Shown here one piece after another: positions 11,940-25,089 of a stretch of DNA of 64,000 nt (positions are counted from its first letter, which is position 1; every line of letters begins with the position of its first letter). Both the position numbers and the translations under genes were made by a program. Location of the stretch: positions 28,224,144 to 28,288,143 of the forward strand of contig OX485809.1 in assembly GCA_950295325.1 (NCBI GenBank). The letters are read 5' to 3'. The stretch comes from Polytrichum commune. Lineage: Eukaryota; Streptophyta; Polytrichopsida; Polytrichales; Polytrichaceae. The notes beneath the pieces were generated by a model. It made no database searches. It was not told where the DNA came from and saw nothing but the letters and a program-made list of their open reading frames with translations.

Positions 11940-14343
11940 ACACATACACACATACACACACATACACACATGTAATGTAAAGCTCTTTGCTAAGTTTGTC
12001 CCTCCCTTCCTAGCAGTGTGTATGTTGGACAAATTTCATTCGACATTCAACTTCAAAAACAAAAATGAATGAACGTCGATTGACATTTACATCTTCTTTT
12101 AAATTGACACCTCAATGTCACAAGTTTAGTAATATGTGTCATTTCAATTCCTAACGTGTTGATTGACGTGTTATGCGTGTCAAGTGATGTGCGTTTTTAT
12201 TTGTGCAAGTGTTTTGTTGCCTGTCAAATGTCAAAAACTTGCGAAAACGTTGTCAAAAACACGCATTGCCCCCTAGTCCAGTCTTGTCAGAAACTTCACC
12301 CTGCTACTCTCGAAACTGGGGAAAGGACAATTCAACAATAATACAAAACTTCTTCCTAAAGTGGGGTCCATCAATCATAATCATTTAGCTAAGTGGCTCA
12401 AGATTGGACCTCAACATATGATATGTGTGTTCCTCCATGCTGCAAAGGTTAAAGGGAGTTGTCGATTTTAACCTCTAACCCCCCAAGCAACCAATTTTGG
12501 GTTGATGGATGATTTCTACCCTGCATTAACCTCACCAAACTCAGTCATCCGCACTCAGAAATACTCTAGACATCAAGCCAACATTATTATTTTTCCATAG
12601 ACACTTGATATGTGCAATTTGGAGATAATTAGAATATGTTAAAATTTTTATTGAAATTGGAAGTGGTCATGCTTTTGTTGTGTTGCGAGCTCATGTGAGG
12701 GTGTTGACTTCCAATCAATGATTGTCACTTCAATGCAAACTTTGAATGAGCATCAATGCAAACTTTGCATGAGCATCAATGGTGTTTATTTTGGTAAAAG
12801 TGATTTTTTTGACGTTGCTATAAATATGGCCTTCATGCTCGCATCAACCATCTTCACTTTGAGTTTTGGACACTCTTTGATTTTAAAAGTTTTTTTTTGC
12901 ATATATGTAGTTAGAAACAAGAAACAATTTACATATTCCGACTGCAATGTGGCCAACCCATTATGATATGCATCGTTTGGCATGAGAATTTGTGGAGGCA
13001 CTCAACTAGTGAGTTGTTTCCATCTAGTGGATCACACATGCATTTCAAACATTTTCCAAGTGAATTTGATTGGTCAAAGGTGTGATTTTGGAGGGTAAAA
13101 CAAGGCGTTATCATTTGCACCCCTTTCTTCAAATGTTATAGTATGGAAAACTAACGCACTTATTTGAAGGGAGGTCTAGATACATGACATTGGACAATGT
13201 GGGAGTGGTATATGGCAATGCTTGTTAAAACAAACACCAAAATATGTATTGTGTGTTTTGTTTTTGTTTCTTAAATTTTTTGGATCCGGTAGAACCAATT
13301 TATACAAGATCACCGATACATGAAATAGAGAGGCACGACTTTCTAGGATGTATGCATTGGAACCAAACAACCCCAAGAAGGGTTACATGACATTTAAGGA
13401 TGATTTAGTGAGCCAATGATAGGTGAATTGACGTTCCAAGAGATCCTAGAGTTGGACTGAACACACACTAAGTTATTGCCCTTCCAAAGCGTGAGTTCTT
13501 ACTACATGACATTGGCCCAAACAACCCTTACATATTCGAGGAATCTATGCCAAATGTTTTGTTTTGCTTTCTTGACATGCTATTTAAATTTCTTAAAAAG
13601 ATAGTGTTTACTCCCTACAAGGGGTGAAGTAGTTTCACATCTAACGTCATTGTCCTTAGGACGTGGCCAAGGATGTTTTACAAACAAACACTATATTCAC
13701 TCCGGCCTCCTTCAGAGAACAAAATGGACACTAATGCCTCAATTAGTACCCCTTGCTACACTTACACTAGTTTGTTTAGGGTATGAAGAGTTCAACCCTA
13801 GGGTAGCAAGCAAGGGTGTCTACCAAATCAACAAAAGAACATAAACATAGACATGACAATCTCAAATGATCTTAGCCTTTAACGGGTCCACTGGGGGGAG
13901 GGAGTGCTAACTCCCTTGTAGAGATATGATGCACTTGCATTAAAAAGGTGATTTCAACGAGACTATGATTTAATGCATATATTCATGGGAGATTCCACAC
14001 ATTTGAGAAATATTTTTACAATCCACCTAATATACTCTCAAACCCTACATTTCAAATTCAAATGGTTCCAAAAGAAAGGTCCCCTTAACCATTACTTGTC
14101 AACCATATCTCATAACTATGGACAAATAATGTTGTTTTAATTTAATAAATAAGCCACGCATTCAAAATGATTTAGGAGATATAAGTCAACTTCTACACTT
14201 GCAAGTGATGCCCAACTAAACCCAATTTGAGTTTGTGTTGAGTTTCAATATGATTGTGACCACTAAAGAGGGTTTCATTAAAGAGTTTGAGAGTATACGT
14301 GAGCTACGTGAAAATTGCAACGAAATTGTGATCTCTTGGATAT
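10713..14343. other. Intergenic with microsatellites, no gene recognised
   Basis: It contains (TA)n at 11436-11461, an (AATAG)n run near 11494-11519, a (TA)n-(CACATA)n compound array at 11895-11971, and a 23-bp tandem duplication at 12732-12779 (ATGCAAACTTT...GAGCATCA twice). Open frames across the microsatellites are products of the repeat. Confidence 0.45.
11895..11971. repeat. Compound microsatellite (TA)n then (CACATA)n
   Basis: About 18 TA units are followed directly by a CA/TACA-rich array. Confidence 0.95.
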
Positions 14344-14545
14344 TTAAAACCAAAGTGGGGATTTTCCTTGAAGTCTTGCACCTAAACTGGTTATTCCTCA
14401 AACTCAACTGTGAATCACATCCATGTCACAATAATAGTTTGTAGTGTCCGAGGAGATTTTTGGGGCATATTCGGTCAAAATCCTATTGTCTTCAAGTCGA
14501 ATTGGTGTACATGTTATGATCTTTCGATTTTTCTTTACTAAATTT
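14344..14545 (+). mobile_element. Rearranged, partial hAT-type MITE, copy 2
   Basis: The 3' half of the element (CTTGAAGTCTTGCACCTAAAC, TCCTCAAACTCAACTG) at 14361-14410 is followed, not preceded, by its 5' half (TAGTGTCCGAGGAGATTTTT, GGCATATTCGGTCAAAATCC) from 14442. This order suggests two abutting truncated copies. No target duplication was found. Confidence 0.55.
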
Positions 14546-17500
14546 ATGATTATTTCCTAAATGCAAGATGATGAAAGCTATGTATGTGCAAACAAATGTG
14601 AATAGCTTGGACAAAAGATTTTATGATATATTTGTTTTCAACGCATCAAAACGTTTCAGTCCAAAGTGTTGTCCAAGTGACAGAGAAGTTTGTAGAACTA
14701 TATCAAAGAATGGTTGGAGAGATTGATCACAAAATATGGATTGGCGACTCTTGAAAACAATGCAAGTAGAGTTGATTGCTCGAGTTTGTAGAAACTTTGA
14801 GGCATGAATGTGAAAACAAAAGCATTGTATGAGGCGTGACAATTTTGTGGGGGCATCAACAAGTGGTGTACCAATTGGCCACATCTCAAATCGTGAATGG
14901 GGATTTTCAAAACAAAATGCTATCAAGAGCCACTTGTGAGCTTCATTGAAGTTAGACACTTTAAATTCTTTGATGCGAGTATCATTATGTGGGATGGAGG
15001 TGGAGAATATGGAATGGAGGGTAGTATTTGATTATGGCACAACGCGAGAAATCAGAGAGTTCTTAATTTGGACTAAATATTGTAAGAAATTCAAACTTCT
15101 TGACATTTATATTTGAAAGGATATGATTTGATCTTCAATTTTGTGTGAAAGAATTAAGATTTTCTCAACCCATCAATTAGCATGTAGTTTTTGATGTTGT
15201 CCATCACATTGAAGGGCCAAAGAAAGAGTAACCCATCAAATGAACTGAAGGTGGACCTATCAAAAAGGAGCAATGGCAGTGCCCCTAAAAGAAGCCAAGC
15301 AAGGATCCCCAAGGTCCTTTATGTCTTGCTTTCATGGTGTTAATGATCCCAATGGAGAAATCCCATGCTCTTTTAACAATATTTGCACTCCTCAAGCTTT
15401 GAACACAATAGTTTTTGGAGTGTCTAAGGTAGGAGCACTGTTATCTGAGAGATTAAGGTATTTGGCACACATGTGGTAGCCATATGACTCAAAAAATTAA
15501 ATTATTCTTACGTAGACAAAAAGAGACCAGTGTATTGCAAATCTCTCTCTCTCTCTCTCTCTTCCCCCCAATGAATTAAATCATATTTTAGAAGTGGAAA
15601 TTGTGTTGTCAATCAAGACCGTTAGGGGGGCCTCATGTTCACATGGTGAACATCTCATAATCAACATGTACTTAATATGCAAGATCACGAGGGTGTTGGT
15701 TTTGGGAATTGTCTTGGTTAAGGTGCTCGTACCTTAATGCACACATGTGATATTGATTTTAATCTTATAAATGAATTTGGCCCAAGAAGAGTTCATGACA
15801 ACAACCATGTTCTTACAAAGACCAAATGAATGATACTTTTCTACTATTATACAAAATAAATAAATTTACTACATGCCCTATCCCACAAATTGCCCTACTT
15901 GAGCTTGAGGCTAGGGATAAGGTAGGAAAACAGAAAACATCAAAAATAAGTTCATTCTACCAGAATAAGTGACCTAAAATTTGTGCAATATTTCTCAAAG
16001 ATGGAGCAGAGGAAACGATTAGGAATGCAAGTTGTTTTGTAATTTTATTCCCTATAAAAATTTGTTATATTTTCCCAAAGAGGTAAGTAAGTCAAACACC
16101 CTACTTTTACAATAAAGTCCCCCTAATTTGAGCATTAAAATATCCTCCTCTACATATGAATGTGCACACAATGATCAACTCAATGACATCTAAAAGTGAT
16201 TCCAAGCAGTGTAAAACATGACCTATCCAGCCCATCACAACATCTGACCTATCACTACATTCTTTTTGGACTACCACTTTTATAATTAACCATTTTGAGT
16301 CCACACAAGAATCATTGTACTCCTAGTCTAGTGCACCAATAGAGGTCATTCGCTGTTTTTATTTATTTATATTTTTTCTACCTTAAGCATTACCATGCCA
16401 TTTGTCGATGGGCTTTGGTGGACTAGTTCAAGGCTGCAATTGATTTTGCCAAATAGCCGTTCTATAATTTGTAAAACTTCCACCGTTCCTCCGTTTGAAA
16501 GTATGTGGAGTAATCGGGACACCAAAATGGTTCGTGTTATGATGGGGTTCAATAGTGTGACATTAGTGAACCAAAATATGGTGTTATTCTAGGTTCAATA
16601 GTCAAATATAATTGGGATGTAACTTTTGCAATCACGGACAAATCTTCACGCTGAACCCCAAGTAACTTTGTGTTTCAAGACCAATTCATAAACTTGAAAT
16701 CACTATCTTCCGTGTTTGACATAATGTATGTGGTCCTATTGTGTGCATTTCCAAATCCACAAAAAAATTCAGCCATTGGATTGGAAGTTGTCCCTCGTAT
16801 GGTGGACCTTTGAGAAGCTGAAGGCCTTTGATAGTTGTACCAAGGCTAGGTGGTTTAGGATGGTAATCCCCTAAATGGATAAGCGGTTGTAATCAACCAA
16901 AATGATAGTGTTTTTTTAAAGGTGTGGGTAAACTTTTTTTCTTCTAAGTGTCTTGAATTCTAGTATGTTATGGATTTGTATTATGTGTGATATTGTTTTT
17001 GGGGATTTAGTCAACATATGTAGTCTATGGAGTATTATGAAGTTTCGCCATCGGGATTTATTATTTATAATGTATTTGTCCCTCCAATTGGTTGGTCTAG
17101 AAGGTTTAAGGTGCTAACTATTGGGGGCCATATCTCCCTCTCATTTCAAAATTAATCTACCAATTTCTTGTGATTTTGTTTAATACTGTGTATGCTACAT
17201 TTGCAATTGGAATTTGGAATTTGAGGTCCATACTTATCTTTGTCAAAAGATTGGGCCATCAAAAATTGAAAATGTGAAATTTGTAGTACTTTTAAGTTGC
17301 ATGTGGTTGATATTAATAGTGTCTTTTATGGTGGTGTATGACTAAGCTCAATACACTTGAAATGAGTACAAACCTTGATAATAAATTAAGGTGAAATATA
17401 TTCTTTTTTAGAGACATCATCACATAAACATCAAAATTTCCTAGATAGAGATACTTGAATGGCTACTATGTTTTGGAGTATATTTCAACCATATGCTCTA

Positions 17501-18369
17501 AACAACTATATGGTTGGATTGGGTATTAACATATCAAATGTGGATATAATATTCGCCAAAGTTGTGAATTTCATAAAGGGACTTCCAAATTCAAATTTCA
17601 ATTTGGGGCGGCCAATTTGTAGGCATCCACAGGTAGATCACTCCATTGTCAAGTTGAACACCACGTGCAACCAAAAAAAATCTTCTTTTGGTAAGTTGCA
17701 CCACCAAAATGGGTCAAAATTTTATCAAATTTTTTTCATGAGTAGATATACATAGTACCTATGACATAGTCAAAAGTGGTAACTAAATTTGATGATTTGT
17801 TTTTTCCATAAAACATACCATTTCTAACTAGAATGACACATAATTGAACTAAAACAATTACTAAAAAAAATAAAGATGACTAAAAATTTAAAAAAAGTAT
17901 AAAAAAGATACTATCAATGGTTATGTATATGTAGAAAAAATATCATAAATTTTAAAATTATATATGGCATGTAATATAGGGGTAGCAAACTTTGTCCGCA
18001 CGTGGTGTCAACTTGACAATGAAGTGACCTCCCTGTGTAGGCATCTAGGGGTGGCTATAATTTGATGAATTGAGAATAATCCACTTTCTAATTTATGCAT
18101 TGGTAAAGAGGATGCTATCCAGATGGACCTCCAAGGATTCAAATGTTGGGTTATCCCCAAATGCCCCATTCGTCACCATGATGTGATTACAACTAAAATT
18201 CCCATATATAGGAAAAAAATGACCAATCATATGCCTCCATGTTAGTGTATGGTAGACCAGTCGAACTCCACAATCAACATGCTAGTGCACTCCAAACTTC
18301 AAAATGTTCATGAAATTTAGTTTGATAGGTTGAATCCGTCCCATACCAAAAACATGTTTGCAAAACAAA
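14546..18369. other. Intergenic, AT-rich, no gene recognised
   Basis: A (CT)n run lies at 15542-15562. Several frames of 60-100 codons exist on both strands without motifs or similarity among themselves. I see no supportable feature. Confidence 0.4.
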
Positions 18370-18610
18370 AAACTTGGTTGATTGAGTCGACATGGTTAGT
18401 TTGATCGAATGGTCAAACTAAATTGTCAGGTCAAGCAGTCAAATATTTTGATTAGATGACTCCACACGAGCTTGACCGATCGACCTACCCAAAATTTACG
18501 ATAATTAAATAATCAAATGTAGTTTTTAAATTCAACTCAATAAGTCAAGTTGACTGGAGATCTTAGGTCAACCAATCAAATTGTTCTAAATTTGTAGGTT
18601 GATCACTCAA
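18370..18610. promoter_or_regulatory. Cluster of (A/G)GTCAA / TTGAC motifs
   Basis: At least seven GTCAA or TTGAC cores (the W-box core recognised by WRKY factors in plants) occur in about 190 bp. No gene is visible nearby. They could equally be remnants of a degenerate repeat, so a regulatory role is only a possibility. Confidence 0.2.
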
Positions 18611-20399
18611 ATCGACATGCCAGTTAGGAAAATACATATTTTTCCATTCCCATCCTTTCACATGTAATTGCACTACTCAAATGGGTATATTAAGAGCTTG
18701 AGCTACACGGCCACAAATGCTAAGACTCTTCCTCAAGTCAAGAATCCACCCTCCAAATCTATTGATGAGGGATTGGTAAAAATCTTCGTGAAGTCAATGG
18801 GTTAACGTGTTGGAACTTGGATAACACGGGAAGTACAAAAGATGTGCATTCATGTAGGCTTTCTAGTGTAAGGTGGTAGTTGTCATTTCTTTGTAGTACC
18901 AAAATCATCACAAACATTGATGATGAATGCTATATGTGTGTTCTTAACATCCTTCAAATCATTGCTCATAGATTTTGGGATTGTATAATTGTTAAAAGTG
19001 CTTGCGGTTTCTTTTCCGGTATCATCAATAATATGAAAATCATAACCAATAAGAGAGGACCTTGTAGAGCTCTAGATTGGCACAATTGCATCTTCGGGTA
19101 GAAATTTTTTCCTCTTTGAGCACGCTTGGAGCATCTTTGCCATGATGTTGCTCCCTAGGGTGGCAACTCCAATTTTGTATGCAAGAGCCCTCGAAATGAA
19201 AAGCCAAATGAGGGTTGGTTTGACACTTTTAAGAAATTTTGATTAAAAATGTAAAGTGGTCGTAAGGGGTTTTTTGTAGAAATAAAATACCACAAACTCA
19301 TGACTTTTATTATTTAAATGCAATCCACTCAATATGCAATTCACTTAAATTAGTAATGCTTTCATTCAAACAAATGTTTTATTTGTATCATCCATAAATA
19401 GCCACAATCAGCTCTCAAGTTTTGTTAGATTATAACTTACATGTGGTTAGTATACCAAAAAACAAAACCAACCTACAACTATGGTGAAGCTATGAAGTGG
19501 GCCCGTAATGGGTAAGTAATCTTGAATGAGAAATTCACTTAATTGTGAATCCACTTTAAACTACAAAAATGATTGCATTGAGATGGAATCCCACCAATAT
19601 GTGGTCATAAAATACATGTCAACAAGTTTGCTTCACAAAGTTATTTCTTTCGACTCTTGCAATTTCCTTAGGGTCCCCTTGCAACCTTCATATTATAACA
19701 TACACATATTGCATGCTACTATACACTAAACATTTAGTCTTTTAGGGATTATTGCTTCCTCTAGATCCCCCCCCCTTTAAAATCCTATTAGACCACCCTT
19801 AGACGAAGCTCAAGTGGGGGTTTAGTGAATGTTTACTGCACATCCATTGAGCATTTGGAGCATGTCCCAAGCATTTTCTTCCTTCAACTTTCTCTTTAAA
19901 TAAAAATTAAAAAAAACCTTATTTAAAATTCAAGGTTGTTTTATTTATTCTTTTTTTCCCTTTTTTTTCTTTCTTTTGAATGAAATCATTTGAAAGTGGC
20001 TTGCCTATGAGTTATGATCCTTGGCACCTTGCATGAACTACACATCTATAATTAAGTTTTTAATGATCAAGTTGTGGAGATGCTTCAATATGTTCCTCAA
20101 AAAAAATTGAAGCTACATTATGTGATTCATTGATGTCTTAGTTATTGTATTTATAGGCATTAAAACAAATAATACCTTGAAACATTGCACCATAATGCAT
20201 GGAATCTTTTGAAATCCCACATTTTAAGATGTTGGATGTGTTGCCTCATGTTTGGTTCATTTGGGGAGGCATCACGCTCTAGACCATTTAGATTTATAGG
20301 AACTGTTACACTCTTAGCTTCAAGAACTCTAAGTGGACTAAGAAGAAAGCTTATCAAACCATGGGCACATCATTTAGCAAGCTTTCTCGTTGCATGTGG
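18611..20399. other. Intergenic, nothing recognised
   Basis: AT-rich sequence with chance frames only. The 106-codon frame beginning at 20185 carries no recognisable domain and runs into repeat E. Confidence 0.4.
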
Positions 20400-20645
20400 A
20401 AAGGTGTTCATTCACAATGAAGTCATGGACAACTTCAACATGTTATGGGGGGCCAAACGCCACACAGGGGTGGGGGGGGGGGTGTTTAATCAACTTCACC
20501 ATTGATTGAACTCTAGGATTTCTTGGAATATAAGGTGCCTAATTTGGGTGTTGTTCATGTTTAGGAGTCTTACCCTTCTTGGGGTTGTTTGATTCCACCA
20601 TGTGCACCCTCGAGAGTAGCCCCATTCTTTAGTTTACATACTGGT
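20400..20645 (+). repeat. Dispersed repeat E, copy 1 (partner 53630-53840)
   Basis: The shared order is GACAACTTCAACATGTTATGG, CAAACTCTA-type, CTTGGAATATAAGG, CCTTCTTGGGG, TGGTTCCAC-type and GTGCACCCTCGAGAG. The partner lies at 53630-53840 on the same strand. A G-run (20472-20482) interrupts this copy. Confidence 0.55.
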
Positions 20646-22113
20646 GGCCATGCATGCTTTAGGTCAATGAAATAAACTTGTTTCATTTTTGTCCCAAATA
20701 ATTAAAGAGTAAAAATTACTCTCATCCAAATAGCAAGCATGTTGAATCATGCAGGTCATCGTTCCAAATTTTGAAATTGGGGATGGGATGCAAAGGTTGG
20801 AAGAGACCAAAGTGAAGATTCTCAGTCCTATTCAATAATCACACTACAACCTCTCAATTATGTTCACTATTGAGCCTAGAATGGTGACTTTATTTTGAGC
20901 TCATAGTCGAATCTCATAACAACAAGTCTCTTTCCGGTGTCCATGATAACCGTACAAGACTTTCTATATGTGTACCACTCAAACACATGTGTATGAGTAG
21001 GAGAGCCCCCACAATAGTGCCACATACCTTACTTTGGGTCGGACCCCCTCCACTATTACGGAGGTGAAGGGGTCTAGTGAGAACTTGACCCCCACATGTT
21101 TGTGGTTAGTTCATGTCAAGTGGGTCCATATACACTTACTTTGGGGTCTCTAACTGCCATTTAAGTATATTTGGACAAACCACTTTGTCCATAAATAATA
21201 AGGAATATGGACTTGTGGGGACAAAAACATCAAATGGCAACAACACTACAACCACGACTTTGAATGTTGGTATTCCACGTTTGCCAACTAGCAAACTTAT
21301 GTAGTTTCGTGATCTAGTGTACATCAATGTTGGTGGTTGGAATTTGTCCAAAGGTCAAGCATAAATCCAAATGTACTTAAACCTTATTTCTTTGATAGTA
21401 AATATGGAATCAAATGCTCTAATAAAAAGAGAAATACACTATGCTACATTATGATAGACTGCGTTTCCGCCATGGGTAATGATGGTCAACGAACGAGGAA
21501 GGGAGGGGGGGGGGGGGGGACAACTACTACTTACAAATCAATTGGTTCGTTTATCCAAATGATTGGTTCAATCTCAATATTCTAATGTCTTTATTATTTT
21601 AAATGAATAGATAGATAGATATTAACGCCGGCATTATGGGGAGGCAAGCGTGAATGGAGAGTATCTACGCTCGAGGGTTGCTTCCCCTTTTCACAGCTGA
21701 ACTTTATGTGTGGTTTTAAGTGAACGCACAAGAAATAACCGAAGAAATTCCATGAATAACCGATCGATAATCAGGAAGTAAGGACATCGACCAAGCTGAT
21801 TACAACGTCTCCGTATTCATCGACGGTGGTGGAACGACAGTAAATATCGTCACTCACGATTTGGAGTTACATCTATTGCTTGGAAACCTCATCATATCAT
21901 TTTGCCAACATGTGTCGAGTTGGTTGTTTGCACATTATAGAACACTCACCACTTCCCTGGGTAAAAAACCCACAACCAATAGTAAAATGTTACAATTCTA
22001 GCATTGTGTAACTCCAAACAGCAAGCAACACTCAATAACCATCATATTATTCGACTGTCGCCCAAAGAGGCGCGTGTCTTGGCCTGGCCTTACCTCACCT
22101 CACAGTGCATGCT
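20646..22113. other. Intergenic, nothing recognised
   Basis: It includes a G15 run at 21505-21519 but no gene or element I can define. Confidence 0.4.
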
Positions 22114-22121
22114 ATTCCGTG

Positions 22122-22348
22122 CAGTGATCGGGGAGATTTTTGGGCATAATCGGTTGAGATCCTACTAATTGCAAGTCCAACCGGTTACATGTGGACATCC
22201 TCCGGTTTTTCCTTTATTAAATTGTGGTATGCTCTATAAATTCCTCTAAAATGATCGGTAATTTTCCTGCAGTCTTGAACCTCAACCGGTTTCTCCTCAA
22301 ACTCAACTGGTTTATTTGTAACTAACTGCCGGTTCTCCCCGATCATTG
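22122..22348 (+). mobile_element. hAT-type MITE, reference copy with perfect 8-bp TSD
   Basis: This is a 227-bp non-coding element. The 15-bp TIRs CAGTGATCGGGGAGA and TCTCCCCGATCATTG match at 14 of 15 positions. It is flanked by a perfect 8-bp direct repeat, ATTCCGTG (22114-22121 and 22349-22356). The CAGTG start and 8-bp duplication are the hallmarks of hAT elements. The interior carries about six CCGGTT or one-mismatch versions, spaced near both ends like subterminal transposase-binding motifs. This is the best preserved of at least six copies in the window. Confidence 0.9.
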
Positions 22349-22356
22349 ATTCCGTG

Positions 22357-23344
22357 CCCCCTCCCTCTCACTGCGCTCCAGCTTCTAAGCAGCTGGGGAG
22401 CGAGAGAATCTGGCGTGTGGTTAAGTACCAGCTCGGGACTCCGGCATCAGCTGATCGATCTAAGTACACCTACATTGCAAGAGGGAACTGATCCACTCGC
22501 TGCTCATTCATATATCTTTCAAGACCGGTAAACTTATTACAATTCCTCAGTACGTCCCCACTTCCAATCCATCTGCACACACACATACATCAGGTCAGTA
22601 GCAGCAGCAGCTAGCTAGCCGTCCTCGTCCTCGTCCTCGTCCTCGTCCACGTCCTCCTCCTCCTCACCGGCCCCCATGCACACAAATTTCCTAAATTCCC
22701 GAGTCAGCAGTGGAATCCCGAGGTGCAATTAACTCTGGCTTTGCGTCATCCCCCGAGCCCAGTGACGTCACTGGAGTTAGCTAAGCTAGGCTGGTGGTTT
22801 TGCAGCCCTGCCAAGCAGAGGAGGCAGCAGCAGCAGCAGCAACCGAGTGAGTGGTGGTGTGGACGTGACTCATCCAATCAGTCCTCTGGAGTAATCTCCA
22901 ATGCAATGGATCGGCCTGCTGCCACCTCCATGCCTTTCTTTCTTTCTTTCTTTCTTGCTTTCTTTCTTTCTTGCTTGCTTTCTGGAGGTTTATGACTGTG
23001 TTAACTTGAACATGGGTTACAGGCCCAGAGTCCTTGGTCCGTCCCCAACTATGCTATTTGATGTCAAGCTGGGGAGGATGGTGATTACACAGCTGTTTGG
23101 CGACAGTCCAATCAAAGAGAATGTCATGGTGCCATTGCTGCAGAGAGTGGTGTTGGGTACTAACTAAATGTGGAACTCAGTGCTCTGTGCATGGCAATGA
23201 ATGTGTCACACCAAGGACCTGGAGTCTCGGTGGTCATGGAGTTAGTTAGCAATGATGTCCATGTTAGACTATTCTAGAAATGTAGACTTGATAGATATAT
23301 ACGCAAAGAGGGAAAAAGTATACAGAATGTAATATACTCGTGAA
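22357..23344. other. GC-richer block with microsatellites and an unassigned frame
   Basis: It holds a (CGTCCT)n array (22621-22665), a CAG run near 22826-22842 and a (CTTT)n array (22934-22981). The frame ending at 23167 (LGRMVITQLFGD region) follows a possible splice acceptor at about 23023 (GGGTTACAG). Composition and the acceptor hint at a gene remnant, but I recognise no family and see no matching exon. Confidence 0.3.
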
Positions 23345-23352
23345 CACAAATG

Positions 23353-23747
23353 CAGTTGTCCCGGGAGATTTGGCGGGCATGATCGATCAAAATCCCAGTG
23401 TTCCCAAGTCCGACCAGTTACACATAACACTGTTCAGATCCATAACAATGTTATGTGGGACTGACATTATTTTTATGGAATATTCTCGGATATTCCCCAC
23501 ATCCAGACTGAAGCGACTGAAAAAGTCTGAATGTGGGGAATGTATGGGAGTGTTCTGTGGAACACCGTTAGTCCCACAGAACCTTGTTATGAATCTGAAC
23601 AATGTTATGCATGTTGTGATCTTTCGGATTAGTTTATTGATTTTAAGTATATTTCGTAGATACCTATACAACGATCAGTGACCTTCTTGAAGTCTTGAAT
23701 TTCAACTGGTTCATCTCCAACTAGTGGTTGGTTCTTCCCGTTCCTTG
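23353..23747 (+). mobile_element. hAT-type MITE with perfect 8-bp TSD and a nested foldback insertion
   Basis: The element begins CAGTTGTCCCGGGAGA and ends TTCTTCCCGTTCCTTG. It is flanked by a perfect 8-bp repeat, CACAAATG (23345-23352 and 23748-23755). Removing the inserted 23423-23609 block restores the normal roughly 208-bp layout of the family. The long frames seen here on both strands are a result of the palindrome, not genes. Confidence 0.85.
23423..23609. mobile_element. Nested foldback element, 187 bp
   Basis: The outer arms CATAACACTGTTCAGATCCA and the inverse of the right end (CATAACATTGTTCAGATTCA) match over about 40 bp. Inner arms TTCCCCACATCCAGACT and AGTCTGAATGTGGGGAA continue the pairing to a loop of roughly 14 nt. 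The whole insert is thus one long imperfect hairpin. The host sequence is rejoined across a CA dinucleotide on each side. No coding content. Confidence 0.75.
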
Positions 23748-23827
23748 CACAAATGAAGGTTGGCTTTGATCATACTAATAAACCATCATACAACGCTACG
23801 CCGCATGTCTTGGCCGCCCGATTTGGG

Positions 23828-24077
23828 GGGCTAGAGATTCATGGTGTCTACGTAAACTCATCTCTTGTGGAGATGAACACGTAGGGAATTATATTATTTC
23901 ATGTAAATGTCTATACGTAGGCGATTTTAATTTTGGAAATAGCATCAAAGACTCCAAATTAGTCTATAGGGGTTTACTTGGTTAAATCGGTCCTCGACCT
24001 TATAGGGGACTTGGTTTACTGTAGCCCCTTCACATATGATTGATGGGGTTCACATGGATGCCACGAATCCCTAGCCC
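23828..24077. mobile_element. MULE-like MITE, family D copy 2
   Basis: This 250-bp element has imperfect TIRs of about 38 bp (GGGCTAGAGATTCATGGTGT and, inverted from the right end, GGGCTAGGGATTCGTGGCAT). Flanking GATTTGGG and GATTGGGG form an 8- to 9-bp near-duplicate. Its left half matches 2489-2741. Confidence 0.65.
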
Positions 24078-25089
24078 GATTGGGGCCCTTCATGCATACA
24101 ACACTTTGTTGTTGTATAATGTGAATATAGATTATGATGTGACTTTTCTGATAGATAGTGATAGCTTGTTGTCTTGCAAGATTATGCTTTTTGACACCCA
24201 AACAAACTTACTTGGGTAGAGTTTGATGAAGATTTCATCTCATCCAATCCAAAGAGAGAATACACAACCAGTGTGATTATTGTGAAAGCCTTTGGAAGGT
24301 ATCTAGTAGGGATGTTATTGTCCAAATGAGAAATTTTTGAAAGGTGGATGAAGATGCATATGAAATCCTTTTCACGCAAATTGTTTGTGGAATTTTGGCG
24401 CATGTGACTAAGTTGTGAGAAAAAAATGAAACAATTTTCTAGAAGGAGCTATTGTTTGTGTCACAAACATGCTCAAATTTGTGTGCAACTGGTGAACACT
24501 TTCTACGTGTTGGAAGCAAAGGAAACACAAAATTCTCAAAATAAAATAAAATCATGATCAAATGTCATTCCTCAAATAAAAATAAAATTCTCAGTAATTC
24601 TGACAGGAGAATGCATGCCACTTGTACATGGGTTGAATCTTTGATGTCTCAAGTTGGATATGAACTAATTTGGATCTTTATAATGTATGACAAATGCACG
24701 CAAGTCATAATTGACTGAAAACTGACACTTAGACATTCACATCATTCTGTATATCATGTAACATACCCACTCAAATTATCTTAAGTTTATGTCATTTTCC
24801 ATCCAAATTGGCATTTCTTTCATGTATCATCATCCATCAACACATAATGGCAACTCTCATCTTCTGGTGAATCATGAACCCACATGCACTTAGACAAATA
24901 GATAGATAAAAATGTTAGCTCCAGAACGAGCAAGCATGAATGAAGAGCCTCTTTGCTACATGTTATTTCTCCCTTTTGGGGTGGACCTATCTGAGGTAAC
25001 CATGTCATATGCAAATGATTGAATTATGATAGTAGGGGGGTAAGGAGTACTTTATTTATGTATGATGGTGGGTTGTGGTATTGTCACCT
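24078..25089. other. Intergenic, nothing recognised
   Basis: AT-rich sequence with no supportable feature. Confidence 0.4.

Noticed and set aside
11777..12032. Frames on both strands with long Tyr-Ile or Cys-Val runs
   Set aside because: They are translations of the (TA)n and (CACATA)n microsatellites.
20185..20505. 106-codon plus-strand frame as a gene
   Set aside because: No domain, a G-run inside it, and its 3' half belongs to dispersed repeat E.
23340..23681. Overlapping frames of 113 (+) and 94 (-) codons
   Set aside because: Both come from the long palindrome nested in a MITE; neither has protein features.
24182..24403. Possible copia gag fragment
   Set aside because: No zinc knuckle or conserved gag motif could be found in any frame.
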